Assembly (NCBI GenBank): GCA_030038095.1
Contig: JASHPK010000023.1
Location: forward strand, 1 to 63,816
DNA length: 63,816 bases
Direction: 5' to 3'
Origin: Thermoplasmata archaeon
GTDB taxonomy: Archaea > Thermoplasmatota > Thermoplasmata > Lutacidiplasmatales > UBA184
Each line of letters opens with the position of its first letter. The first letter of the stretch is position 1. Below the pieces are notes generated by a model that was not told the DNA's origin, searched no databases, and worked only from the letters and a program-made list of their open reading frames with translations. The position numbers and the translations under genes were made by a program. This document shows, piece by piece, positions 16,766 to 25,333 of this stretch.

Positions 16766-17380
16766 ATGGCGAGTTCGATGTACCGCCACATCTCCCGCTC
16801 GTTCCGCCGCACCCAGGGCGACGAGGGCGCCGACCTGCGCCACGAGCGGCTCCTCACCTGGCGCCGCGAACACACCGTCACGCGCCTCGAGCACCCGACG
16901 CGCCTCGACCGGGCGCGGGCGGTCGGCTACCGGGCGAAGGGCGGATTCCTGGTCGCCCGGGTCCGGGTGCGCCGCGGCGGCCAGAACAAGCGAGCGATCA
17001 TCGCCGGGCGCCGGCCGAAGCACAAGGGCGTGCTCCAGATGACGCTCAAGAAGAGCCTTCGGCGCATCGCGGAGGAGCGGGCCCAGAAGCATTACCCGAA
17101 CCTCGAGGTCCTGAATTCCTACTGGGTCGGCGAGGACGGGAAGCAGAAGTTCTTCGAGGTCATCCTGGTCGATCCGAGCCACCCGGAGATCCTGGCGGAC
17201 CCGAAGATCTCCTGGATCGCCGCGCCGGCGCAGAAGGGCCGGGTCTACCGCGGGCTCACGAGCGCCGGGACCGAGGGCCGGGGCCTGCGCTGGAAGGGCA
17301 AGGGCACGGAGCGCTTCCGTCCGTCCTACGCGCGCAACCGGCGGGACACCCGTCGGACGCAGACCAAAGTGATCCCCTGA
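16766..17380 (+). CDS. rpl15e: Large-subunit ribosomal protein L15e
   Basis: A 204-aa archaeal/eukaryal L15e: MYRHISRSFRR at the N-terminus, RAVGYRAKGGFLVARVRVRRGG, RRPKHKGVLQMTLKKSL, NLEVLNSYWVGEDGKQKFFEV and the conserved ISWIAAPAQKGRVYRGLTSAG. It is a 50S subunit protein close to the peptidyl transferase region. It ends convergently 17 nt before the Toprim gene. Confidence 0.96.
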   Translation: MASSMYRHISRSFRRTQGDEGADLRHERLLTWRREHTVTRLEHPTRLDRARAVGYRAKGGFLVARVRVRRGGQNKRAIIAGRRPKHKGVLQMTLKKSLRRIAEERAQKHYPNLEVLNSYWVGEDGKQKFFEVILVDPSHPEILADPKISWIAAPAQKGRVYRGLTSAGTEGRGLRWKGKGTERFRPSYARNRRDTRRTQTKVIP

Positions 17381-17397
17381 CGGCCGCGCTCGGGGCC

Positions 17398-17850
17398 TCA
17401 GTCGGGACCCTCCGGGCCGAGGAACTGCTCGAGCGATCCCCCGCGCTGCTCGGCGAGCCGGCGGGCCCAGCCATGGAGCCCCTCCACGTGCACGAGTTCG
17501 CCGCGCAGGATCCGGGCGAGGCGTCGGCGGTACTCGAGGTCGAGCTCGACGCGGTCCGCCGTCAGGAACTCCTTGAGCCGCTGCACGAAGTGCCCTCCCT
17601 CCGTGTCCCAGTCGGTGAGCACGATGACGCGGCGCTGGCCGCCCACGAGGTGCGCGGCCGTCCCCGAGATCGACCGGCCGCGATGGAAGACCACGATCGG
17701 CCCGTCCAGTCCGAGCCGCCGCAGCGATCGCCGGTCGCGGACGCCTTCGACGAGCACGACCGTGCCGGGGACCCGGCTGTCGGCCCGCAGCCGCTGGAAC
17801 AGCTCGACGAACTCCTCGAACGCGGCCGCGTTCGCCCGACCGTGGCTCAT
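17398..17850 (-). CDS. Small Toprim-domain protein (UPF0292-like)
   Basis: A 150-aa stand-alone Toprim protein. The catalytic Glu lies in VVLVEGVRDRRSLRRLGL (~residue 35) and the DxD pair in VIVLTDWDTEGGHF (~residue 80). Helices on both sides match the archaeal UPF0292 group, related to RNase M5 and OLD-type nucleases. A nuclease or ligation role in RNA or DNA metabolism is likely but untested. It lies between L15e and a GINS subunit, a context often seen in archaea. Confidence 0.82.
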   Translation of the reverse strand: MSHGRANAAAFEEFVELFQRLRADSRVPGTVVLVEGVRDRRSLRRLGLDGPIVVFHRGRSISGTAAHLVGGQRRVIVLTDWDTEGGHFVQRLKEFLTADRVELDLEYRRRLARILRGELVHVEGLHGWARRLAEQRGGSLEQFLGPEGPD

Positions 17851-17956
17851 CGCAGAGACCTCGGCGGCGGCCCCGGCGACCCCCGCGCGACGCGGGCCGA
17901 GACCGCACAGCTCCTATAGTCCTTCGTCCGTCCCGGCCCTCTCGCGTTCCGATCCG

Positions 17957-18637
17957 ATGCCCGACCACTTCACCCTCCTCCTCGAGTGGCGCCGGAATGA
18001 GGCCGCGGCCCGGGGGCTGGCGAAGCTCCCCCACGACTTCTATCCGGCGACGACCGCCTACCTGGCCGACGTCCGTCGGTCGTACGAGTCCGAGCTCCGG
18101 GAGAACCCGTCCGGCCGCAAGGGCGAGATCTCCCGGCAGACGTACCAGCGGGCGAGCCAGGTCGCGCGGGACATCGTCGAGGGCCGGGTGCAGAAGACCC
18201 TCTCGGCGGCGTTCCAGGCGAGCGTCGGAGGCGCCCGCGATCTGCCGAACGCGCTCAACGAGGAGCGCGCGCTGTTCGATGAGGTGCTCGCAGCCCTCCT
18301 CACGCATCGTCGGAGCTCCGCGGCGTACCTCGAGCCCACCTGGAGCGGCTCGGTCCCCCCGGCGCCGCACCCCGCCCCGCCCTCGTCCGGTCCGGCGTCC
18401 CCGCCCCCGGCGGGCCCCCCTCCGTCGCTCCCGGCGGCTCCGCCGGCGGCCCGGGTCTCGGGCCCGCTCACCTACGTGCGGATCTTGAAGGACGGCCGCC
18501 CGATCGAGGTCGGCAAGGAGACGATCGACCTCCGGGCGGATGACGTCCTGTCGCTGCCGAGCGAGACCGCGAAGCTCCTCGTGGACGCGAAGGTCGCCGA
18601 GCTCGTCGCACCCGGACCCGCCCGCACGGTCACGTAG
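17957..18637 (+). CDS. GINS complex subunit (Gins51/Gins15 type)
   Basis: A 226-aa archaeal GINS protein, part of the replicative CMG-like helicase with MCM and GAN/RecJ. The N-terminal alpha domain (residues ~1-110: LLEWRRNEAAARGLAKLPHDFY and following helices) comes first. A Pro/Ala linker (~135-180) and the C-terminal B domain follow (VRILKDGRPIEVGKETIDL to KLLVDAKVAELV). The A-then-B order is that of Gins51. The ATG is chosen because upstream codons are not protein-like. It overlaps the MidA-like gene by 8 nt, convergently. Confidence 0.85.
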   Translation: MPDHFTLLLEWRRNEAAARGLAKLPHDFYPATTAYLADVRRSYESELRENPSGRKGEISRQTYQRASQVARDIVEGRVQKTLSAAFQASVGGARDLPNALNEERALFDEVLAALLTHRRSSAAYLEPTWSGSVPPAPHPAPPSSGPASPPPAGPPPSLPAAPPAARVSGPLTYVRILKDGRPIEVGKETIDLRADDVLSLPSETAKLLVDAKVAELVAPGPARTVT

Positions 18638-19769
18638 GGCGTGGCTCGTCCGCGAGCCCCGGCGGGGTGGCGAGTTCCAGCACCCGGAACCGTTCGAAGC
18701 CGAAGAGCAGGTTCTTCGCGGCGAGCTGGAGCCGGACCCGCTCTTCGGCCGACGGCGCGCGACCCTGGGCCTCCTCGAGCCACCGCGGGAACCCCCAATC
18801 GCCCAATGCCTCCGCCTGAGGGCGGAACGCTCGCTCCTCAAGGCCGGCCCGTCGCGCGACCTCCCGGACCCGGGTGAAGTTCACGAACGTCGAGAGGTCG
18901 GTCGCGCCCGGGCGGGACAGCGGGGCGTCGACGAATCGGTGCCCTCGCACGGCGGCGAGCGTGCCGCCCGGGTGGCCCCGGAGGAGCGCGGGCTCCTCGA
19001 GGCCGTAGTCGAGGAACAGGGCGACCCCCTGGACCAGGTGGTCCGCGGTCTCCCGCACGAGCGCTTCGGCCATCGGCGAGATCTCGACGATCTGCCCCGG
19101 CTCGCGGGTCGACGGGAGCGCGGGCCCCGGGATCGGGCCCGCGTCCGAGCGGACGTCGGCCACGAGTCGATCGCCCTCGAGACGGACCCCGAGCTCCTCG
19201 TAGCCGCTTCCGGTCCAGCGCAATCGGCGGGCGGGCTGGGCGTCGAGGACCTCGTTCGCGACGACGGCCCCTCGGAAGGGCCCGATCTCCCCGAGGCTGG
19301 GCGCGAGGCGCACGGAAACATCCCGTCCGTCGGCGGCGTGGGACGCCCGCTCGAGGGCGAGACGGGCGAGCGTCGGCGACCGCTCGACCAGGATGTACTC
19401 GAGCCCGCCGCGGTCGCCCTCGGGGAGCGACGCGAGGATCGAGTCGGCGAGGGTCCCGTCGCCCGCGCCGAGCTCGACGATCGAGAAGGGCCGTTCCTTG
19501 CCGAGCTCCTCCCGGAGGGTGGCGAGATGCGCCGCGATCGTGCGACCGAAGAGCGGAGAGACGCGAGGGGCGGTGTAGAAGTCGCCTTCCGGGCCGAACG
19601 GGGGAGCGGGTCCCGCATAGTAGCCGACCCGATCGCCGTAGAGGGCCACCTCCATGAACCGGTCGAAGCGGAGGAAGCCCGATTCGTCCGCCCGCCGGCC
19701 GAGCGCCGCCGAAAGCTCCGGCGCGATCGCCGCGGGCGTCGCACCCGCCGACGGTTCGGCGCGATCCAT
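18630..19769 (-). CDS. SAM-dependent methyltransferase, MidA/NDUFAF7 family
   Basis: A 379-aa class I methyltransferase. It has the family N-terminus (ESGFLRFDRFMEVALYGDRVGYY), EGDFYTAPRVSPLFGRTIA, the SAM site FSIVELGAGDGTLADSIL, VVANEVLDAQPARR and LFLDYGLEEPALLRG. Mitochondrial NDUFAF7 methylates an Arg of a complex I subunit; the archaeal target is unknown. The lower end overlaps the GINS gene by 8 nt. It sits 27 nt upstream of nothing on its own strand, so it is probably a single transcription unit. Confidence 0.85.
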   Translation of the reverse strand: MDRAEPSAGATPAAIAPELSAALGRRADESGFLRFDRFMEVALYGDRVGYYAGPAPPFGPEGDFYTAPRVSPLFGRTIAAHLATLREELGKERPFSIVELGAGDGTLADSILASLPEGDRGGLEYILVERSPTLARLALERASHAADGRDVSVRLAPSLGEIGPFRGAVVANEVLDAQPARRLRWTGSGYEELGVRLEGDRLVADVRSDAGPIPGPALPSTREPGQIVEISPMAEALVRETADHLVQGVALFLDYGLEEPALLRGHPGGTLAAVRGHRFVDAPLSRPGATDLSTFVNFTRVREVARRAGLEERAFRPQAEALGDWGFPRWLEEAQGRAPSAEERVRLQLAAKNLLFGFERFRVLELATPPGLADEPRPT

Positions 19770-19796
19770 CGGCCCGTCCGCGACGCCCGACGCCCG

Positions 19797-20582
19797 CTAG
19801 CCGATGTAGCCGAGGTCTTCGCGGGGCCGCTCGGAGGAGGGCGCGGACGACTCGGGCGAGCGGGCCTCGACCTCGTGGATCTTCTGCGCGATGCGGTCGA
19901 TCTCGTGCGCCTTCGCCTGCAGCGCCGCGAGGTCCAGCTTCAGGTTGAGGATCCGCGCGAGGACCCGCAGGACCGCCTCGGCGCTCCGGGGGTCGACGAA
20001 GTAGCCGCTCGTCTCGCCCATGAGGCAGACCCCTTCCATCCCGAACATGCGGCCGAGTCCGAGGAAGAGGCCGCTCGCGCCGATCAGGCCCCCGCCCGGG
20101 TCGTTCCGCGAGAAGACGACCCCGAAGGCGCGCATCGCCTCGACCCGCGCGGCGTTCGTCGCCGCGCCGAGCACCCGGGGCTCCTCCACGACCCGCCCCT
20201 GGGCGAACCCGGCGAGGGTGAACACCTCGCGGACGCCGAGGTCGTGGCAGTAGTCGAGGACCCGCTCGGTGATCTCGTACTGGCCCTCGGGGCTGATCCC
20301 CTGGTAGTCGCCGCCGAGGACGAGAAGGTCCCGCGCTGCGGAGTCCGGCGACTTCCAGTAGAAGAGGTCGTTCGAGACGAGGCGGATGATCCCCTCCTCG
20401 CTCACGTACACCTGGGGCGGGAAGAACTTCGAGTAAATCGTAGCGAGCGGCTTCGCGGGGAGCTGGTCCTTGAGGTAATCGGCGGCGAGCTTCCCGACGT
20501 TGCCGACGCCCGGGAGCCCCTCGACGAGAATCGGGTCGTGGAGCTCCGCCTTTTCGATCGTCCGGATGACGACGTCCTCCAC
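19797..20582 (-). CDS. PAC2-family proteasome assembly chaperone homologue (PbaB-like)
   Basis: A 261-aa PAC2 protein. The signature EGLPGVGNVGKLAADYLKDQ is at residues ~21-40; GGDYQGISPEGQYEITERVLDYC and TLAGFAQGRVVEEPRVLGAA follow, and a C-terminal helical segment (ILNLKLDLAALQAKAHEID) ends the fold. PbaA/PbaB homologues bind proteasome alpha subunits or act as ATP-independent chaperones in archaea. A CCTTAAAGG element at 20615-20623 is the likely promoter. It follows the KaiC-like cluster on the same strand. Confidence 0.86.
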   Translation of the reverse strand: MEDVVIRTIEKAELHDPILVEGLPGVGNVGKLAADYLKDQLPAKPLATIYSKFFPPQVYVSEEGIIRLVSNDLFYWKSPDSAARDLLVLGGDYQGISPEGQYEITERVLDYCHDLGVREVFTLAGFAQGRVVEEPRVLGAATNAARVEAMRAFGVVFSRNDPGGGLIGASGLFLGLGRMFGMEGVCLMGETSGYFVDPRSAEAVLRVLARILNLKLDLAALQAKAHEIDRIAQKIHEVEARSPESSAPSSERPREDLGYIG

Positions 20583-20628
20583 GGTGCCCTCGGGCGGAAG
20601 GAGCGGGGCGCCGCCCTTAAAGGCTCGC

Positions 20629-21405
20629 TTACGCCCTCGCCGCCCGGTTTCCCGTCGCGGAGGCTTCGCGGACGCGCCAGCCGGACTCGCCGACGTCGAC
20701 CCGCACGATCCGGGAGAGGTCCGGGCGGTTCCCGACCTTGTCGATGAAGAGCGTGTGCTCGTAGCGGTCGTCGCGGGGCTCGGCGCGCAGGTCGAAGGAT
20801 AGATCGGCGAGGTCCTCGAGCAGGCCGAAGACGGTCCGGTCGTGGGCGATCGTGTGCGCGGTGAGGAGCGCCTGACCCCCCATCGTGTGGCAGCGGTGAC
20901 GGATCTGGCGCGCGACCGTCGTGACGTCGCGCGGCTCGAGCACCTCGAAGAAGAAGTCGATCGAGTCGACCACGAGCCGGAACGCCGCGTCGATCGCGGC
21001 GAGGTCGCTCAGCATCCGGTTCGTGAGACTGAACGAGGCGGTCCCCCGGTCGCGGGCCGGCTCCGAGAGCTGGTCGAGCGAGAGGCCCCGCTCGCGGGCG
21101 CTCGCCACGTCGAGCCCCCGGACGAGGACGCGCTGGTAGTACTCTTCGGCGAGGTTGACGATCTTGACGCCGGTCGGGTCCCAGCCGAAGTCGGTGAACG
21201 CCTTCACGACGTCGTCGCTGCGCTCGTAGGTCGTGTAGTAGAGGACGGGCGCGATCCCCACGCCGGCGTTCGCGAACTGCTTCGCGAGGAGCGGCGCGCC
21301 GGATCCGGAGTGTCCCGTGAGGAGGGCGAGCCACCCGGGCGGCAACGCGGTCTGGATCGGCTGGTCGATCTCGGGGATTCCGAGGATCCGCAGCGGGTCG
21401 CTCAC
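20629..21405 (-). CDS. RecA/KaiC-like ATPase-fold protein with degenerate Walker A
   Basis: A 258-aa single RecA-like domain. The Walker A position reads LLTGHSGSGAPLLAKQFA, in which the GK[ST] catalytic pair is replaced by Ala-Pro, so ATP hydrolysis is doubtful. The Walker B-like strand LVVDSIDFFFE and later QALLTAHTIA are kept. KaiC-family proteins bind nucleotide and assemble into rings or filaments. GTG 21405 follows the upstream gene by 2 nt. It is the last of three such genes in a row. Confidence 0.75.
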   Translation of the reverse strand: MSDPLRILGIPEIDQPIQTALPPGWLALLTGHSGSGAPLLAKQFANAGVGIAPVLYYTTYERSDDVVKAFTDFGWDPTGVKIVNLAEEYYQRVLVRGLDVASARERGLSLDQLSEPARDRGTASFSLTNRMLSDLAAIDAAFRLVVDSIDFFFEVLEPRDVTTVARQIRHRCHTMGGQALLTAHTIAHDRTVFGLLEDLADLSFDLRAEPRDDRYEHTLFIDKVGNRPDLSRIVRVDVGESGWRVREASATGNRAARA

Positions 21406-21407
21406 GA

Positions 21408-21989
21408 TCAGCGCCCCCGGGCGATGTCGATCGTCTCGTCGACGACCAGGTTGAGCATCTGCTCCACGGCGCTCGTCTCGTCGTCGCTCGACTCGAGCAC
21501 GAGCGTGAGCACGTTGCGGGCCTTCAGGTTGTTCAGCAGGATGTGAAAGAACTCGGTCAGGAGCTCGGGCGGATTGTGGATGGCGAGGGAGTTCACGCTG
21601 TCGATGACGACGATCGACCGCGGGTGGGGATACTTGCGCAGGAGGTACTCGACGCGCAGCATGATCTCCTCGAGCGCCCGCGGGCTGTCGATGTAGGTGG
21701 CGTTGGGCAGCGGGTTCGAGTAGTTCATCATGATGTGACTGATCGCATCCACGAAGCTGATCCGCTCGAGCGGGACGTCGAGCGCCTGGGCGAGCGTCCA
21801 GACGAACGAGGCCGGGTTGGTGACGGTCACATAGATCGTATGCGCGTCGGTCTCGCTCCCGACGTCGCGGAGCGTCGCGTTCAAGACCGCGAAGTAGTGG
21901 TCCGCGTACTCGCGAGGATCGAGCTTGAGGGCGACCGCGCTCCCTCCCCCGAGCGACCGGAGGCGCTCCCCGAGATCGACGCCGGGCAC
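21408..21989 (-). CDS. RecA/KaiC-like protein lacking P-loop
   Basis: A 193-aa protein with only the latter part of a KaiC-like fold. There is no Walker A; the segment before it reads GERLRSLGGGSAVALKLDPREYADHYF. A strand TIYVTVTNPASFVWTLAQAL and a Walker B-like SIVVIDSVNSLAI are present, followed by NNLKARNVLTLVLES. The GTG start directly abuts the TAG of the complete KaiC-like gene. It looks like a subunit or pseudo-ATPase partner of its neighbours; no known function. Confidence 0.72.
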   Translation of the reverse strand: MPGVDLGERLRSLGGGSAVALKLDPREYADHYFAVLNATLRDVGSETDAHTIYVTVTNPASFVWTLAQALDVPLERISFVDAISHIMMNYSNPLPNATYIDSPRALEEIMLRVEYLLRKYPHPRSIVVIDSVNSLAIHNPPELLTEFFHILLNNLKARNVLTLVLESSDDETSAVEQMLNLVVDETIDIARGR

Positions 21990-22814
21990 CTACATCGCCC
22001 CCTCGGGGCGGCCGCCCTTCAAGTGCGGCGCCATGAGGATGCCGATCGGCGTGAGCTCCATGACGAACTGCGCCCGGGAGTGGGCGGTGCCGCGCATCTT
22101 CACGATCTGGAGGACCCGCAGGATGTCGCCGAGCCGCCGGGTATTCCACAGGAGGATGACCCCGTCGACGATCGCCTCCTCGACCCCGTGGAGGGAGTAG
22201 CGGCCGGGCTGGGGGCCGATCTCGGAGACGAGCAGGGACGTGCACCCGGCCTCGTTCAGGTCCTGGCCGAGTCGCAGCATGAAGTCCCGGATCCGCTCGT
22301 CCCGACGGATCCGGTAGCAGACGCTCGTCAGGCTATCGAGGACGAGCCGGCGGATGCCGAGGGAGCGTACGAGGTCCCGGATCGTCCGGAGCAGGATGTC
22401 GATCTCCTCGGGGAGGAGCTCCTCGTGCTCGAGCCCGAGCCGATCGTAGATGCTGGGGAGATCGACGAAGAGGAGCGAGCCGTCCGCGACGAGATCCTGC
22501 CGGAAGAACTCGAACGTCGAGAGGTTCAGCATCAGCTTCGAGGACGACTCGGTGACGGAGAGGAAGAGCGAGCGCTCGCCGCGCTCCGCCCCCCGGACGA
22601 GGAACTCGAGGCTGAGCGTGGTCTTGCCGGTGCCCACGCTGCCCGCCACGAGCACCATGTTCCCCCGGGGAATCCCGCCCCCGAGGATGTTGTCGAGCCC
22701 TTCGATCCCTGTCGCGCACCGCTCGAGCACGACCGCCGGCGCGAGGATCGATCCCCCGGCCGGTGGCAGGGGCGTGGAAACGTCCGGCGGGTCGGCCCCT
22801 GACGGAGTCTCCAT
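21990..22814 (-). CDS. KaiC-like RecA-family ATPase
   Basis: A 274-aa KaiC/RadA-type ATPase. Walker A is GSVGTGKTTLSLEFL (~residue 64 on), preceded by TGIEGLDNILGGGIPRGNMVLVA, the usual KaiC lead-in. Walker B is RLVLDSLTSVCYRI, and SLLVSEIG follows. A central helical insertion (HEELLPEEIDILLRTIRDL) is typical. ATG 22814 is chosen; GTG 22853 would overlap the VirB4-like gene by 16 nt. It is the only member of the trio with an intact nucleotide site. Cellular role unknown. Confidence 0.8.
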   Translation of the reverse strand: METPSGADPPDVSTPLPPAGGSILAPAVVLERCATGIEGLDNILGGGIPRGNMVLVAGSVGTGKTTLSLEFLVRGAERGERSLFLSVTESSSKLMLNLSTFEFFRQDLVADGSLLFVDLPSIYDRLGLEHEELLPEEIDILLRTIRDLVRSLGIRRLVLDSLTSVCYRIRRDERIRDFMLRLGQDLNEAGCTSLLVSEIGPQPGRYSLHGVEEAIVDGVILLWNTRRLGDILRVLQIVKMRGTAHSRAQFVMELTPIGILMAPHLKGGRPEGAM

Positions 22815-22837
22815 CGAGAAAACGAGCCGTTCCGTCC

Positions 22838-25201
22838 CTAAGAGGGTTTCCACGAGCCGGCAACGCCGCCGGCGGCGGCGGTGCCTCCGGACCGGTCCGG
22901 CCCCGGAAGTCGGTCGCGCCGGATCGTCCAGAACGATCCGAGCTCGTCGCGACCGATCCGCTCGATGGCCCCGACGCGGCCGAGCCGACGGCCCACCGAG
23001 CGGACGGCCCCTCCCGTGGGGTCTGCGTGCGCGCGGAGCTCGCTCAGATAGACCCGAAACGACGCGGCGGCCGGGTCCGCGCTCGCCAGCTCCCGAAGGC
23101 GAGCCAGGACCTGCGCGGCGGCCCCGATCTGCGCGTCCCCGAGCCCCGGGGCCTTCGAGCGGACGGGGAATCCGCGGGGAGGACCGGGAGAGTCCCGGGA
23201 GGGAGGCTCATCCGTCGTTCCCTTCGACGAATCCGGAGGCTCGGCGCGTGACCCGAGCGTTCGGGCCGTTCGCACCGTGAACGTCGCATTCCCCTTCCCG
23301 AGCAGCACGAACGCCCGCCCCCGGGGCAGCCCGAGCAGCGAGGTCGGCGCGATGCTTCGGCTCGCCCGTTCGAGCTCTCGGGCCTCCGAGGGCGACCCTC
23401 GGAACACCACGAAGTCGGCCACGTTGGTCCAGACGGCCTCTTGGACCTCGTCCGGAAGCGAACCGACCGCCTGGGTCGCGAGCACCACGTGGACGTTGCG
23501 CCGACGACCGAGCTTCAGCATCTCCGCGAGGCTCTCGTTCGCGAACCACTGGGCCTCGTCGAGAAGGACGAACGTCTTCCTCGGATCCGTCCGCCCGATC
23601 AGCTCCGACCAGACGAGGGCCAGGTACACGGAGAGGAGGTAGCGGGCATTCGTTTCGCCGACCTCGCCCGCGTCGCCGGACACGATCGTGATCCGGCCCG
23701 GCGCCACGAGACTGCCGGGGTGGAGCACCGGCTCGGGGTCGCACAGCAGGCGTTCGAGGAGCCGGCTGCGGACCACCTCGTAGAGGAGGCGCCGCGCTCC
23801 CTCGGTGTCGTCCGGCCGTTGCCGGATCCGCTCGCCGAGCTCCCGGAACGCCTCGAGTCCCTCCGCGGGCACCGCTCGATGCGTGCGGCCTCCGGTCGCG
23901 AGCAACGTGTGGGCATCGCGGAGCGTCGCGCCGGGAATGGAGGAAGCGGCCTGCAACGTCCTCGTCAGCATCTCCTCGAGCCGGGGGCCCCAGAACCCGT
24001 TCGCCCCGTAGCGGCCGGCGCGGACCCGATGGAGCGCGCGGACGAGGTCGAAGATCCTCCGCTCGCTCGCAAGCCAGTGCGCTCGTCCCTCGGGCTCGAG
24101 ACCCTCGAGCACGTTGAGCGAGGCGGTCCCCTCGGCCGCGAAGACCCTCAGGAGCCGGTCGCCCGACGACGGAACGACCGCGGCTTCGAACTCCCGGGCG
24201 GTTTCCCCCAGCGGGTCGAAGAGCACGACGTTCCCCCACCGGGTCGCGCGCTCGGCCAGGGAGATCAGGAGCGAGCTCTTGCCCATGCCGGTCTCCCCGA
24301 GGATCGCCGTGTGCCGCCCCTGATCCGGCTCGATCGGGGGACCGACGACCAGGCCGGAGTCGGTGCGGCCGAACGGAAGCATCTCGCCCGGTGACGGGGC
24401 CCCCGCGGGCCCGAGAAGCACTCGAGCGGTGGGCGTCGGGAAGAGCGCGACGAGCTCCTCATCCGACACGAGGAACTCCTTCGAGCCGCGGCAGCGATCC
24501 GCGAGGTTCGTGGGAAAGCGGATCGGCGGGCGGTCGGTGGACGCGAGGACCGCGTTCAGGCTTCCCAAGACCGTTCGAGCACGTCCCCGGCCCGGGGGAC
24601 CCTCGAGCCCACGGGCCTCGGCCCGCACCTTCCAGAAGAGGAGCGGGGCGTGGAAGGGTGGGGCTCCGCCAGTGCGGACGGGCCGTTCCCTCCCGCGGTC
24701 GGAGACGGGAAATCTTCCCGCCGTGTGCCACACGTCCCACCGTCGGTTATCGAAAGGAAGGGTCGAGCTTCCCGCGGGAAGGAACCGCCAGATCACCTCG
24801 ACTCCCGGGGGTGCGGTGTCGAGCGATCGGACGATCCCATCCCCCCAGTGCCGCCCTTCGGGGAGGACGGGCTCGAGGGTGGACGCGGTGAGTGTCCGCC
24901 GCGCGGACGCGAAGTCGGTCGCCTCGGGATCGAAGGATCGCGGGTCGCTCGGTACCCAGCGCGCCGGGGACGTGGACGGGCCGAATACGCGCGCGATCCA
25001 TCGGGCGGTCGCGGGGTCGCGGCACCGCAACGTCACCGAGGTCGGGTTCCCCGAGCGGAAGGTCAACGAGGCGGTAGCACCGAGGCCGTGGCCCACTCGG
25101 AGCCCGAGCGCGAGTCGCTCCGAGAAGGACGCGTGCTCCTCCCGGCGGAGTTCGAGACCGGGAGAGGAGAGCGACCAGGCGAACTCAGGCCCGAGCGGCA
25201 T
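22838..25201 (-). CDS. VirB4/HerA-like (DUF87) ATPase with C-terminal winged-helix region
   Basis: A 787-aa additional-strand ATPase of the FtsK/HerA group. Residues 1-~280 are divergent and beta-rich. The conserved block follows with FLVSDEELVALFPTP (the usual L-F/W-H-x-P lead-in of TraC/VirB4-like proteins). Walker A is AILGETGMGKSSLL (~residue 335), then VVLFDPLGETARE, Walker B FVLLDEAQWFANES and the sensor VVLATQAVGSLP. The C-terminal ~150 residues look like a Ser/Pro linker plus a winged helix (LRELASADPAAASFRVYLSE). Such ATPases pump DNA or proteins. It heads the three-gene KaiC-like cluster. Confidence 0.8.
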   Translation of the reverse strand: MPLGPEFAWSLSSPGLELRREEHASFSERLALGLRVGHGLGATASLTFRSGNPTSVTLRCRDPATARWIARVFGPSTSPARWVPSDPRSFDPEATDFASARRTLTASTLEPVLPEGRHWGDGIVRSLDTAPPGVEVIWRFLPAGSSTLPFDNRRWDVWHTAGRFPVSDRGRERPVRTGGAPPFHAPLLFWKVRAEARGLEGPPGRGRARTVLGSLNAVLASTDRPPIRFPTNLADRCRGSKEFLVSDEELVALFPTPTARVLLGPAGAPSPGEMLPFGRTDSGLVVGPPIEPDQGRHTAILGETGMGKSSLLISLAERATRWGNVVLFDPLGETAREFEAAVVPSSGDRLLRVFAAEGTASLNVLEGLEPEGRAHWLASERRIFDLVRALHRVRAGRYGANGFWGPRLEEMLTRTLQAASSIPGATLRDAHTLLATGGRTHRAVPAEGLEAFRELGERIRQRPDDTEGARRLLYEVVRSRLLERLLCDPEPVLHPGSLVAPGRITIVSGDAGEVGETNARYLLSVYLALVWSELIGRTDPRKTFVLLDEAQWFANESLAEMLKLGRRRNVHVVLATQAVGSLPDEVQEAVWTNVADFVVFRGSPSEARELERASRSIAPTSLLGLPRGRAFVLLGKGNATFTVRTARTLGSRAEPPDSSKGTTDEPPSRDSPGPPRGFPVRSKAPGLGDAQIGAAAQVLARLRELASADPAAASFRVYLSELRAHADPTGGAVRSVGRRLGRVGAIERIGRDELGSFWTIRRDRLPGPDRSGGTAAAGGVAGSWKPS

Positions 25202-25293
25202 CGGACGAACCCGGGCGGGCGAACCTGTTCCGACTAGTCGACCGTGTCATGGCTCGCGGGAGGTGAACGGTGACCGGGGGAGGGCTCAAGTAC

Positions 25294-25320
25294 CGGCTCG
25301 GCCCCCCGAGGGTCGAGCCG
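25294..25320. promoter_or_regulatory. Inverted repeat upstream of DRG gene
   Basis: CGGCTCG (25294-25300) and CGAGCCG (25314-25320) form a 7-bp inverted repeat with a 13-nt spacer, ending 13 nt before ATG 25334 and just after the TATA-like CTCAAGTACC. Either an operator or a 5' UTR hairpin is possible. Confidence 0.35.
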
Positions 25321-25333
25321 ATTTTCACCGCCG

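Noticed and set aside
16007-18841. A 944-codon minus-strand frame
   Set aside because: It runs antisense through trmJ, L15e and GINS; long stop-free frames are expected at this GC content.
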